From contig NZ_KB890760.1 of the NCBI RefSeq assembly GCF_000373245.1, positions 62,001 through 126,000 on the forward strand: 64,000 nucleotides of DNA, written 5' to 3'. This DNA comes from Echinicola pacifica DSM 19836. Its GTDB lineage: Bacteria > Bacteroidota > Bacteroidia > Cytophagales > Cyclobacteriaceae. Each line of letters starts with the position of its first letter. Within the stretch, counting starts at the first letter, position 1. Under the pieces are notes generated by a model. The model saw only the letters and a program-made list of their open reading frames with translations, ran no database searches and had not been told where the DNA came from. A program made the translations under genes and the position numbers. Shown in pieces: positions 1 through 7,953 of the stretch.

Positions 1-1758
1 CAGGATTGCCCACGTTATGCGGGACTTACTATTTCGGGATTGAAAATTCAGGAATCTCCGGCATGGTTGCAAAATTACCTGCGGGCTTTGGGGCTGGAGC
101 CTATTAATAATGTGGTGGATATCACCAATTTTATCCTGCATGATCTAGGTCAGCCGTTGCATGCTTTTGACTTGGACAAGGTGGAAGGGGATACCATTCT
201 TGTAAAAAAACTTCCTTCAGAGACTGCCTTTATTACTTTGGACGAAAAAGAAAGAAAGCTTACGGGTGAAGAGCTGATGATCTGTGATCCTAAAGGAGGG
301 CTCTGCATCGCAGGGGTCTTTGGAGGGGAGGATTCAGGAGTTAGCGATCAGACGACTTCCATCTTTTTGGAAAGCGCTTATTTCAGCCCTGACGTGATCC
401 GAAGAGGTAGCCTGGTGCATGGTCTGAAGACTGACGCCTCTTTTAGATTTGAAAGAGGTACGGATCCAAACATGCCTTTATTTGCGCTTAAAGCCGCGGC
501 ACTATTAATTAAGGAGATTGCTGGAGGGGAGATTAGCTCAGAGCCAATTGACCTGTATCCTCATCCTGCTGCGGATTTTGAGGTGGCCGTAAAGTATGCC
601 AATGTAGATAGGCTTATCGGTAAGCATATTCCAGCAGAGACCATCAAGGAAATCTTAGAAAACTTAGAAATAGGTCTCAAAAATGAAACGGAAGTAGGTT
701 TTACCGCCATTGTGAAGCCTTATCGCGTGGATGTGACCAGAGAGGCGGATATCATCGAGGAAATTCTTCGAATATATGGCTTCGAAAATGTCCTTCTTAG
801 CGATACTTATCAGGCGGGATTCCTTGCCGAGCATCCTTCTAAGGATGGAAATAAACTGCAATACAGGGTTTCAGAATTGCTAACAGGTATGGGGTATCAT
901 GAGATCATGACCAATTCCCTTACCAAGCCAGTATATTCTGCCAAAGCGGCTCACTTGAAAGAAGAGGATAATGTAGAAATTTACAATAAACTCAGCGAAG
1001 ACTTGGGAGTAATGCGTCAAACTTTGTTATTTACAGGCTTGGAAGTCCTTGCTCATAATATCAACAGACGTCAGAAGGACCTGAAGTTTTATGAGTTTGG
1101 GAATACCTACTTCAAGGAAGAGTCAGGATACCGGGAGGAAAGTCATTTATCACTGTTCCTTACCGGAGCCAAATCCTCCGAAAGTTGGCTTGAGCCGAAT
1201 AAAGAGGTGAGTTTTCCGGATCTTTATACCATTGTAGAGCGCTTGTTTGAGAAGCTCAACTTGCAGACTCCAGCAGTGGAGATTATCCATGAGGCACCTT
1301 ACGATTATGCGCTTCGGCTGATGATAGGAGCCAAGGAGGTGGGTACCATAGGGCTGCTGTCCGCAGCAGTGACGCAGCTGGCAGAGGTGAAGCAAGCGGT
1401 GTTTTACGCTGAGCTAAGCTGGGATATAATGACCAAAAAGGCAAAAGGCCTGAAACAATATGAAGAAATCAGCAAATTCCCAGAGGTAAGGAGAGATCTT
1501 TCGTTGGTGATCGATAAGGAAGTGTCCTTCGATGCCGTAAAGAAAGTGGCTTCCAAGGCTGGAGGGAAGTTGTTAAATCATATTGGGGTTTTTGATGTAT
1601 ATCAAGGAGATAAAATCGATGCAGGGAAGAAAGCCTATGCCTTGAGTTTCTATCTTCAGGACAATACAAAAACATTGAACGACAAAATGATTGATCAGAC
1701 GATGAACCGATTGATGCAATCATTTGAAAAAGAAATTGGCGCTTTGATTAGAAAGTAA
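1..1758 (+). CDS. pheT: Phenylalanine--tRNA ligase beta subunit, 5' end cut by window
   Basis: The frame is open from base 1 (DCPRYAGLTISG...) to a TAA at 1756-1758, so the true start lies upstream and about 585 C-terminal residues are visible. PheT pairs with PheS in the cytosol to charge tRNA-Phe. The visible part has the B3/B4 region (GLEPINNVVDITNF, HAFDLDKV), a B5 segment, the catalytic-like core (EILRIYGFENV) and a C-terminal ferredoxin-fold anticodon-binding domain (FPEVRRDLSLVID ... KTLNDKMIDQTM). The N-terminal tRNA-binding domain is outside the window. A coiled-coil gene and zapA follow within a few bases, so pheT probably heads or joins that operon. Family assignment is secure. Confidence 0.97.
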   Translation, partial: QDCPRYAGLTISGLKIQESPAWLQNYLRALGLEPINNVVDITNFILHDLGQPLHAFDLDKVEGDTILVKKLPSETAFITLDEKERKLTGEELMICDPKGGLCIAGVFGGEDSGVSDQTTSIFLESAYFSPDVIRRGSLVHGLKTDASFRFERGTDPNMPLFALKAAALLIKEIAGGEISSEPIDLYPHPAADFEVAVKYANVDRLIGKHIPAETIKEILENLEIGLKNETEVGFTAIVKPYRVDVTREADIIEEILRIYGFENVLLSDTYQAGFLAEHPSKDGNKLQYRVSELLTGMGYHEIMTNSLTKPVYSAKAAHLKEEDNVEIYNKLSEDLGVMRQTLLFTGLEVLAHNINRRQKDLKFYEFGNTYFKEESGYREESHLSLFLTGAKSSESWLEPNKEVSFPDLYTIVERLFEKLNLQTPAVEIIHEAPYDYALRLMIGAKEVGTIGLLSAAVTQLAEVKQAVFYAELSWDIMTKKAKGLKQYEEISKFPEVRRDLSLVIDKEVSFDAVKKVASKAGGKLLNHIGVFDVYQGDKIDAGKKAYALSFYLQDNTKTLNDKMIDQTMNRLMQSFEKEIGALIRK

Positions 1759-1762
1759 CGAG

Positions 1763-2047
1763 ATGATTCACGAAGAACTCCAACATCTGCAGCAACTTGC
1801 CAATAAGGTCACAAAGAAAATGGATTTTCTGGAGCAGGAAAACCATGCTCTCCGCCAGAGAGTGGGGAGCTTGTTGGAGGAATTGCAGGAAAAAGAGGAA
1901 TCTTTGGAATATTTTAAAAATCAAATTAAAATTAGTAAAATTGTAAACAACATACCGGTAGAGAATATGGCATCAGCTGAGCTCCGGAATAGAATAGATA
2001 ATTATATTAAAGAGATCGATAAGATCATAACCTACTTGTCTGAATAA
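1763..2047 (+). CDS. Small coiled-coil protein between pheT and zapA
   Basis: A 94-residue, highly charged protein predicted to be almost entirely helical. Heptad-like Leu spacing through residues 5-55 suggests a coiled coil, and residues 65-94 form a second amphipathic helix. No catalytic motif or membrane segment is visible. It starts 4 bases after the pheT stop and ends 2 bases before the zapA ATG, so all three are almost certainly co-transcribed. Its position directly before zapA suggests a cell-division accessory role similar to ZapB, but that is inference from context and coiled-coil character rather than a recognised family motif. Confidence 0.8.
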   Translation: MIHEELQHLQQLANKVTKKMDFLEQENHALRQRVGSLLEELQEKEESLEYFKNQIKISKIVNNIPVENMASAELRNRIDNYIKEIDKIITYLSE

Positions 2048-2049
2048 AG

Positions 2050-2334
2050 ATGGATACGCTTTCGATAAGAATAAAAATAGGGGATAGAGAATATCCTATG
2101 AAAGTAAAGGCAGAGGATGAGGCGAAAATCAGACGTGCGGGTAAGTTGATTAATGATAAATTAAAAAAATATAGAGAGGAATTTGGTTTAGATGACAGGC
2201 AGGATCTGTTAGCAATGGTAGCGTTTGACTGCATGGTAGAAGCCATGGAGGTAAGCGAAGTAACTTCTGAAGACAGTGAGCAAATCAATGCCACCCTTAT
2301 GAATATCAATAACCAACTCAAATCCGTATTGTAA
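2050..2334 (+). CDS. zapA: Cell division protein ZapA
   Basis: A 94-residue protein matching ZapA in size and layout. The N-terminal globular half has the pattern SIRIKIGDREYPMKV, followed by AGKLINDKLKKY and the conserved LLAMVAFD segment. The C-terminal part is a coiled coil (about residues 60-94). ZapA binds FtsZ in the cytosol and bundles Z-ring filaments. It is the third gene of a tight pheT, coiled-coil, zapA unit; rny follows after 74 bases. I checked that short gap for a 6S RNA, which follows zapA in some bacteria, and it is too short to hold one. Confidence 0.9.
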   Translation: MDTLSIRIKIGDREYPMKVKAEDEAKIRRAGKLINDKLKKYREEFGLDDRQDLLAMVAFDCMVEAMEVSEVTSEDSEQINATLMNINNQLKSVL

Positions 2335-2408
2335 TTTCTATTTGTTCCATTAGCAAAGCGTGAATTGACTCTTTGTACCGGTAGGTCTTTTATTAACCTA
2401 AAATACCT

Positions 2409-3971
2409 ATGGTAATATACACAATAATAATAGCAGGCATTGTCGGCCTGGCAATTGGGGCCTTAGTAGTTGGACTCTTCCTGAAGAAGAACAACCTAAA
2501 AGTAGAGCTGGAAGCTCAGGAGAAAGCCAAAGGCCTCCTGAGAGAAGCTGAAATCACCGCAGAATCTATCAAAAAAGATAAAATTCTTGAGGCTAAAGAG
2601 AAATACCTTAAGCTTAAAGCGGACTTTGAAGAAGAGACTAATAAGAAAAAAAATATTCTTATTACTAATGAAGGTAAACTGAAGCAGCGTGAGCAGATCC
2701 TTTCCAAAGAAATGGAGCAGATCAAACGCAAAGAAGCGGAACTGGACAGCAAGAAGGAAAATCTTAATGCTCAGCTTCATTCAGTGTCCGTAAAGAAAGA
2801 GGAACTCGATCGAGTGACCAACCAACGAATTTCGGATCTGGAAAAAGTCGCCTTGCTCACCAAAGAAGAAGCAAGAGATCAACTTGTTGTGATGCTCCAG
2901 GATGAAGCCCATACCAAGGCCTCCTCCCATATCAAGGATATCCTCGATCAGGCGAAACTCAGCGCAACCAAGCAAGCCAAGAAAATCGTGCTGGATACCA
3001 TCCAACGGACCGCTACTGAACATGCAATCGAAAATTGCGTGTCGGTATTCAATATCGAAAGTGATGATATCAAAGGCAAGATCATCGGTCGAGAAGGCCG
3101 GAATATTCGCGCACTAGAAGCCGCCACAGGTGTGGAAATCGTGGTAGATGATACCCCAGAGGCTATCATCATTTCAGGATTTGACCCTGTAAGGAGGGAA
3201 ATTGCCCGTTTGTCCCTTCATAGATTGGTTCAGGATGGGCGTATTCACCCCGCAAGAATCGAAGAAGTGGTCGCTAAAACAGAGAAAAATATCGAAGAGG
3301 AAATCGTCGAAATCGGCGAGAGAACCTGTATCGATCTCGGCGTACATGGACTCCATCCAGAGCTAATCCGAATGGTCGGAAGAATGAGATTCAGATCTTC
3401 TTATGGTCAAAACCTCCTTCAGCACTCCAGAGAAGTAGCCAAGCTTTGTGCTACCATGGCTGCAGAAATGGGCTTCAATGCCAAGCTTGCCAAAAGAGCA
3501 GGTCTGCTGCATGATATCGGGAAAGTGTATCCTGAAGAAGCAGAACTTCCTCATGCTATCTTAGGTATGGAGCTCGCTAAGAAATATAAGGAGCATCCTG
3601 AAGTATGCAATGCTATCGGAGCTCACCATGATGAGATCGAGATGACTTCCATGATCTCTCCAATCGTCCAGGCCTCTGATGCCATCTCTGGCTCTCGTCC
3701 TGGCGCTCGTAGAGAAATAATGGATAGCTATATCAAAAGGCTGAAAGACCTTGAAGATCTAGCCCTCAGCTTTGATGGTGTAAACAAATGTTTTGCCATG
3801 CAAGCAGGTCGTGAACTCAGAGTATTAGTGGATGCCGAAAATGTGGATGATACCACCGCAGGCAGACTGTCATTTGAGATTTCTCAGAAAATAGAAAAGG
3901 AAATGCAGTATCCTGGCCAAATCAAGGTAACAGTGATCAGAGAAATGAGAGCGGTCAACTATGCTAAGTAA
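2409..3971 (+). CDS. rny: Ribonuclease Y
   Basis: 520 residues, the usual RNase Y length. Order of parts: an N-terminal membrane helix (about residues 4-24), a long charged coiled coil to about residue 200, a KH RNA-binding domain ([17 protein letters not shown], with its GREG loop), then an HD domain ([16 protein letters not shown] with the His-Asp pair; later GAHHDE). The enzyme is a membrane-anchored endoribonuclease that starts mRNA turnover. It follows zapA on the same strand and ends before a strong terminator. Start chosen at the ATG just before the membrane helix. No anomalies seen. Confidence 0.97.
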   Translation: MVIYTIIIAGIVGLAIGALVVGLFLKKNNLKVELEAQEKAKGLLREAEITAESIKKDKILEAKEKYLKLKADFEEETNKKKNILITNEGKLKQREQILSKEMEQIKRKEAELDSKKENLNAQLHSVSVKKEELDRVTNQRISDLEKVALLTKEEARDQLVVMLQDEAHTKASSHIKDILDQAKLSATKQAKKIVLDTIQRTATEHAIENCVSVFNIESDDIKGKIIGREGRNIRALEAATGVEIVVDDTPEAIIISGFDPVRREIARLSLHRLVQDGRIHPARIEEVVAKTEKNIEEEIVEIGERTCIDLGVHGLHPELIRMVGRMRFRSSYGQNLLQHSREVAKLCATMAAEMGFNAKLAKRAGLLHDIGKVYPEEAELPHAILGMELAKKYKEHPEVCNAIGAHHDEIEMTSMISPIVQASDAISGSRPGARREIMDSYIKRLKDLEDLALSFDGVNKCFAMQAGRELRVLVDAENVDDTTAGRLSFEISQKIEKEMQYPGQIKVTVIREMRAVNYAK

Positions 3972-4004
3972 ACTTTAGACCTGAGGTCTTGAATTTTATA
4001 CCAT

Positions 4005-4048
4005 AAAAAAAAGCTGATGCAGAAAGACCTTCTGCTCAGCTTTTTTTT
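4005..4048 (+). terminator. Rho-independent terminator after rny
   Basis: Hairpin arms AGCTGA-t-GCAGAA and TTCTGC-TCAGCT around a 5-base loop, preceded by an A-run and followed by eight T. It ends the pheT-to-rny transcription unit. The A/T flanks would also let it work from the other strand. Confidence 0.9.
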
Positions 4049-4352
4049 ATGTTTAGGTAGTAGTATTAAGGGTAGTAATCCTCCTTCGAAATAGCGCTTA
4101 CGATATAAGCAGACAGAACTACCCCGCATATTGCTCTATAAGCGGTAAATGGATAGAGGATGAAGGGAATTGGTCCTCGAATAGATCAAGTGATTGTACA
4201 TAAATGTTATGCCAGCCCCAGGAGCCCCATCTTAGTGCTCAAATTCTATAACCCTTTGATGCCTCTGTGAAGCTTAATTAGGTTTTCACATTCTGGTTGA
4301 ATGTTCCCCTTTGTTAATGCGTTGTTTTCTGTGGCACAGGGAAGTTGGCATT
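4049..4352. other. Intergenic stretch, nothing recognised
   Basis: About 300 bases between the rny terminator and the terminator of the converging OmpA gene. I saw no ORF with coding character, no tRNA-like fold and no clear promoter. Being between two convergent terminators, it is expected to be poorly transcribed. Confidence 0.6.
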
Positions 4353-4388
4353 AAAAAAGCCGGAGAATAATTTCTCCAGCTTTTTTTA
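4353..4388 (-). terminator. Terminator of the OmpA-lipoprotein operon
   Basis: A-run plus GC(C)GGAGAA, loop ATAA/T, TTCTCC(A)GC plus T-run. It lies 20 bases past the stop of the minus-strand OmpA gene. It is symmetric, so it can act on both strands. Confidence 0.8.
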
Positions 4389-4408
4389 TTTCTATTTCGA
4401 CACTAGCC

Positions 4409-5080
4409 TTACATATTTTCCAGTTCACCACTTTCAGCTTTCTCTACCAAATCATCATTGGCGGTGATGGCTACTTCTACACGCCTGTTTTGCGCGCGGC
4501 CTTCGTCAGTATCATTGCTACCTACAGGCATTGATTCGCCATAACCCGCGGTGGTCAATCTGCTGCCATCGATTCCTTGCATTTTCAGGTAATTAGCCAC
4601 CGAATTGGCGCGTTTTTCGGATAGGCTTTGGTTATACTCATCGCTTCCTTTGCTATCGGTATGTCCATTGATCATGATATTGGTGTCAGGGTATTCATTG
4701 AGGATTTTTGCCAGTTCCATGACATTTTCCTGGGCAGCAGGAGTAAGCTGGTAGGAATCAAATCCGTAAAGAATACCTGAGTCAAAGGTCACCTGAATGC
4801 CTTCACCTACACGTTCTACCTCAGCATTTTCAATTTCCTCAAGTTCCTTGGCTTGCTTATCCATGTATTTGCCAATGGCAGCACCTGCGGCCCCACCGAC
4901 AGCGGCACCGATCACCGCTCCAGCGGCGGTATTCCCTTTATTATTTCCGATTAATCCGCCTAGTGCTCCGCCGGCACCTGCACCTACAGCTGCCCCTTTA
5001 CCGGTATTGCTCCAGTTGGCACATCCAAACATAATCGAGGCACTCATAGTGATAGCTAAAACTGATTTTAAGCTTTTCAT
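4409..5080 (-). CDS. OmpA/Pal-family lipoprotein with glycine-zipper segment
   Basis: 223 residues. The signal peptide ends in a lipobox (SIMFGC, Cys about 20), so it should be a lipoprotein. Residues about 28-72 are a Gly/Ala-rich zipper (GAGAGGALGGLIG, AAVGGAAGAAIG) of the kind that packs in membranes. The C-terminal half is an OmpA peptidoglycan-binding domain with the classic NGHTDSKGSDEYN and LSEKRANSVANYL motifs and a DEGRAQNRRVEVAI ending. It likely links outer membrane and peptidoglycan. It starts 11 bases after an unknown gene on the same strand, so the two form an operon. E. coli YiaD has the same architecture. Confidence 0.92.
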   Translation of the reverse strand: MKSLKSVLAITMSASIMFGCANWSNTGKGAAVGAGAGGALGGLIGNNKGNTAAGAVIGAAVGGAAGAAIGKYMDKQAKELEEIENAEVERVGEGIQVTFDSGILYGFDSYQLTPAAQENVMELAKILNEYPDTNIMINGHTDSKGSDEYNQSLSEKRANSVANYLKMQGIDGSRLTTAGYGESMPVGSNDTDEGRAQNRRVEVAITANDDLVEKAESGELENM

Positions 5081-5091
5081 AACAAAAATTT

Positions 5092-5859
5092 TTAGAGTTG
5101 GTTTAATTTATCAAACCCTTGCTGAATCTTCGAAACTGCATCGAAAGATTCGTCAAGGTTGATAACTCCTTTGCCAAATTTGTGCCAAAGTCCATCTCCA
5201 CAATCAATGTATTTTCCCCTTTTCTTAGGCATCGTCTCCGTGGCTAGCTCATAATCATAATCGGGTAAATACACATAGCCCAATAGCTCACGGCATTCTT
5301 CCCAATCTCTCTCAGTAATCTGATCGTTGATTTCGAGAATGGGTTTGCGGATGGAGAATTTCATGGTGATGGCGCATGATTTTACCGAATCATTGTCGAT
5401 ATCCAAATAGCGAACAGTAAGGGGCGCTTCTTTTTGGCTCACCTCAAAAATAGCCTGGATAAGCTCCTGAGAGAGCATATGCCATACTTCCTGGTTTAAG
5501 GGAAGGCTCCTAGAGATTTTGCCATGCACATCTTTTGCCATGATTTTTATGCCGCCATTTTCATCCAACTCCTTTTTATTGGACCACTTCGTTTGGGCAT
5601 AAAGGTCTATAATAGGCTTTTGCCAGACCATAGGGATCTCACCCACAAAATCCACATCATCATTTTCTGTGAACCCTTCAGATTCTATCTCCTCCAGACT
5701 CAACTCGTCCCGATCAGTGTACCGCATCGTAAACTGGGTGTTGATGAAGGATTTTTCGAAGCTGATTTTTAGTTTGAACTGGTGGCTAAACGGTGGGGGT
5801 AATATACCTGAGTCAAAATCAATCTCAAGGCGCTTTATATCATCGGATTTTAATAACAT
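5092..5859 (-). CDS. Hypothetical protein, first gene of OmpA-lipoprotein operon
   Basis: 255 residues, acidic, not recognised. There is no signal peptide or membrane helix, so it is probably cytosolic. Beta-type segments dominate the first two thirds (HQFKLKISFEKSF, PLTVRYLDIDND, AITMKFSIRKP). The C-terminus has a Gly-rich ECGDGLWHKFG-like stretch (CGDGLWHKFGKG, about 222-233). The next gene, the OmpA lipoprotein, begins 11 bases downstream, so joint expression is likely. Upstream there is no other minus-strand gene, so the promoter should lie in 5860-6000, but I could not pick a convincing TAnnTTTG element there. Function unknown. Confidence 0.75.
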   Translation of the reverse strand: MLLKSDDIKRLEIDFDSGILPPPFSHQFKLKISFEKSFINTQFTMRYTDRDELSLEEIESEGFTENDDVDFVGEIPMVWQKPIIDLYAQTKWSNKKELDENGGIKIMAKDVHGKISRSLPLNQEVWHMLSQELIQAIFEVSQKEAPLTVRYLDIDNDSVKSCAITMKFSIRKPILEINDQITERDWEECRELLGYVYLPDYDYELATETMPKKRGKYIDCGDGLWHKFGKGVINLDESFDAVSKIQQGFDKLNQL

Positions 5860-6067
5860 CTTTTTTCTTTTTAAGGAATAATTGGTTCAGTGAGAAGCAA
5901 TTATTAATCATTTTTAAACTCATTTGGTTCCATTATGCGATTATTAGGCCAGATTAGTTTCCCGCCATAATAGCCTGCTATTCATAGGAGAAGGGTAATC
6001 CGGTCCGTCTATATTTCGACCACGGAATTTTGATGCAAAATTATGGTTTTATTATTAATTATTCGAG

Positions 6068-6075
6068 TACATTTG
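6068..6075 (+). promoter_or_regulatory. Bacteroidota -7 promoter element (TACATTTG)
   Basis: TACATTTG fits the Bacteroidota -7 consensus TAnnTTTG and sits 20 bases before the oxygenase ATG, giving a very short leader. No clear -33 TTTG partner is visible, so this is a motif match only. Confidence 0.45.
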
Positions 6076-6095
6076 ACGCCAATAAAAAATAAGAT

Positions 6096-6710
6096 ATGGA
6101 AGCCATAGCCGAAAACATTGCCGAGCAGCTTTATGAAAAGGGTTGGTGTATAGTGGATAACTTTCTGGAAGAGGGGTTTCGGAAGGAATTGCTTGAAGAA
6201 CAGCAAGATATCTTGCACCATGGACAGTTCAGAATGGCAGGAGTCGGGAAGGGTGGTGACTTTAGGATTCAGCCGGAAATCAGGAGTGATAAGGTTTGTT
6301 GGATGGATTATTGGCAGCTTACCCCCTTGCAGAGGAGGTATTGGGACCAAATAGAAGAACTCAAGTCTGCGATCAACCAAAGATGTTACCTTGGACTAAG
6401 GTCTTATGAGGCCCATTTTGCGATGTATCCTCCAGGCTCATTTTACCTCAGACATCTGGATCAATTCCAGAAGGTTTCTTACCGTGTGGTATCCTGCATC
6501 CTCTACCTCAATGATGAATGGTCCGAGGATGATGGTGGAGCACTAAGGATGTATTTGCCCCAAGAGGATGGGACGGAAGAAATTCTCGATGTATTTCCGA
6601 AGGGAGGGCGCTTGGTGATTTTTCTAAGTGGGGAGATCCCTCATGAGGTGTTGATGACCTTTAAAGAGCGCATCAGCATTACAGGCTGGATGCGTGATAT
6701 AGAATATTAA
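6096..6710 (+). CDS. 2-oxoglutarate/Fe(II)-dependent oxygenase (prolyl 4-hydroxylase-like)
   Basis: 204 residues. The double-stranded beta-helix signature is visible: His and Asp in YLRHLDQF (about 128-133), a distal His in GEIPHEVL (about 184) and an Arg about ten residues later (KERISITGW) for 2-oxoglutarate. The segment VSCILYLNDEWSEDDGGALR is typical of the SM-20/PHD-like branch. Such enzymes hydroxylate protein or small-molecule substrates with O2 and 2-oxoglutarate in the cytosol. The substrate cannot be told from sequence. It is a single-gene unit with a promoter-like TACATTTG upstream. The opposite-strand ORF here is a shadow. Confidence 0.88.
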   Translation: MEAIAENIAEQLYEKGWCIVDNFLEEGFRKELLEEQQDILHHGQFRMAGVGKGGDFRIQPEIRSDKVCWMDYWQLTPLQRRYWDQIEELKSAINQRCYLGLRSYEAHFAMYPPGSFYLRHLDQFQKVSYRVVSCILYLNDEWSEDDGGALRMYLPQEDGTEEILDVFPKGGRLVIFLSGEIPHEVLMTFKERISITGWMRDIEY

Positions 6711-6901
6711 AGCTTCAAATTCCTGAACTATTGTTTTATCTATCGAAGACAAATAATACTCCTTTCTCCATTTTAATTGATTTTGGGCCACTGGGCCACT
6801 ACTGCGGAAAGATAGGGGAGAGGAAGGCGGGTTTTATTTCTATCATTGCAAGTTGGGGTATTATAAATAGCTGGGGTTTTATAAATAATAGCATCAAAGC
6901 A

Positions 6902-6935
6902 TAAAAAAAGGCAGTATTTCTACTGCCTTTTTTTG
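6902..6935 (-). terminator. Terminator after sucD
   Basis: AAAAAAAGGCAGTA, loop TTTC, TACTGCCTTTTTTT: a near-perfect symmetric hairpin 20 bases past the sucD stop. It could also stop transcription arriving from the oxygenase side. Confidence 0.9.
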
Positions 6936-6955
6936 TTTTTTATTGAGCCTTTAGC

Positions 6956-7831
6956 TTAGATATTAAGCGCTTTGGCCATTACTTCTCCAATTTCAGCAGG
7001 AGATTCTGCTACATGGATACCATTTTCTCTCATGATTCGCATTTTGGCTTCTGCGGTATCATCTGCTCCGCCAATGATAGCACCAGCATGGCCCATTCTA
7101 CGGCCTGGAGGTGCTGTCTGACCAGCGATAAAGCCCACTACAGGCTTTTTGTTACCATCTTCTTTGATCCATTGAGCAGCTTCTGCTTCGTAGTTACCGC
7201 CGATTTCGCCGATCATTACGATTGCATCCGTCTCTGGATCTTCCATTAGAAGTTGTACCGCCTCTTTGGTAGAGGTTCCGATGATCGGGTCACCACCGAT
7301 ACCAATAGCTGTAGATACGCCAAGACCAGCTTTTGCAATCTGATCGGCAGCTTCATACGTCAATGTTCCTGATTTAGAAACGATTCCTACACGGCCAGTT
7401 TTGAAAACAAAACCAGGCATGATGCCTACTTTAGCTTCTCCGGGAGTGATTACTCCAGGGCAGTTTGGTCCGATAAGGGTGGCTCCTCTTTCCTTGATAT
7501 ATGGTTTTGCAACCATCATATCTTTTACAGGGATGCCTTCGGTGATGGTAATGATCACGTTGATGCCTGCATCAGCAGCTTCCATAATAGCATCAGCTGC
7601 AAAAGCAGGTGGTACAAATATTATGGATGTGTCTGCTCCAGTCGCTTCAACAGCTTCTTTTACGGAATTGAAAACTGGTTTTCCTAAATGCGAATTGCCG
7701 CCTTTGCCTGGAGTCACGCCACCAACCAAGTTGGTACCGTACTCAATCATCTGCTGCGCATGGAAAGAACCTTCAGATCCAGTGAAGCCCTGGACGATTA
7801 CTTTAGAATCTTTATTTACTAAAACACTCAT
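6956..7831 (-). CDS. sucD: Succinate--CoA ligase, alpha subunit
   Basis: 291 residues, the normal SucD length. The N-terminal CoA-binding Rossmann domain is clear ([26 protein letters not shown]). [10 protein letters not shown] and the phospho-His motif GHAGAIIGG (His about 248) mark the catalytic domain. With SucC it makes ATP or GTP from succinyl-CoA in the TCA cycle. sucC is not in this window, so the gene is monocistronic here, with its own promoter and terminator. It fits functionally with methylmalonyl-CoA mutase further on, since both act on succinyl-CoA, but the two are 14 kb apart. Confidence 0.97.
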   Translation of the reverse strand: MSVLVNKDSKVIVQGFTGSEGSFHAQQMIEYGTNLVGGVTPGKGGNSHLGKPVFNSVKEAVEATGADTSIIFVPPAFAADAIMEAADAGINVIITITEGIPVKDMMVAKPYIKERGATLIGPNCPGVITPGEAKVGIMPGFVFKTGRVGIVSKSGTLTYEAADQIAKAGLGVSTAIGIGGDPIIGTSTKEAVQLLMEDPETDAIVMIGEIGGNYEAEAAQWIKEDGNKKPVVGFIAGQTAPPGRRMGHAGAIIGGADDTAEAKMRIMRENGIHVAESPAEIGEVMAKALNI

Positions 7832-7855
7832 GATGCGATTTTTAAAGTTTGGTTA

Positions 7856-7885
7856 CAAAAATAAAAGATTAAGCCCTAGTACAAA
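7856..7885 (-). promoter_or_regulatory. Promoter of sucD (TTTG / TATTTTTG)
   Basis: On the minus strand TTTG is followed by 18-19 bases and then TATTTTTG, matching the Bacteroidota -33/-7 pattern closely. It ends about 25 bases before the sucD ATG. This is the best two-part promoter match in the window. Confidence 0.6.
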
Positions 7886-7953
7886 AAGAATTGATAAACA
7901 ATGTCAAATTTAATTTATCTGATGAGATTCTTTTTCTAAATTAGAAGCCTGCT

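Noticed and set aside
2335-2408. 6S RNA after zapA
   Set aside because: The gap is only 74 bases and shows no long hairpin.
4797-5162. 121-residue Pro/Ala-rich plus-strand ORF
   Set aside because: It is the antisense shadow of the Gly/Ala zipper in the OmpA lipoprotein.
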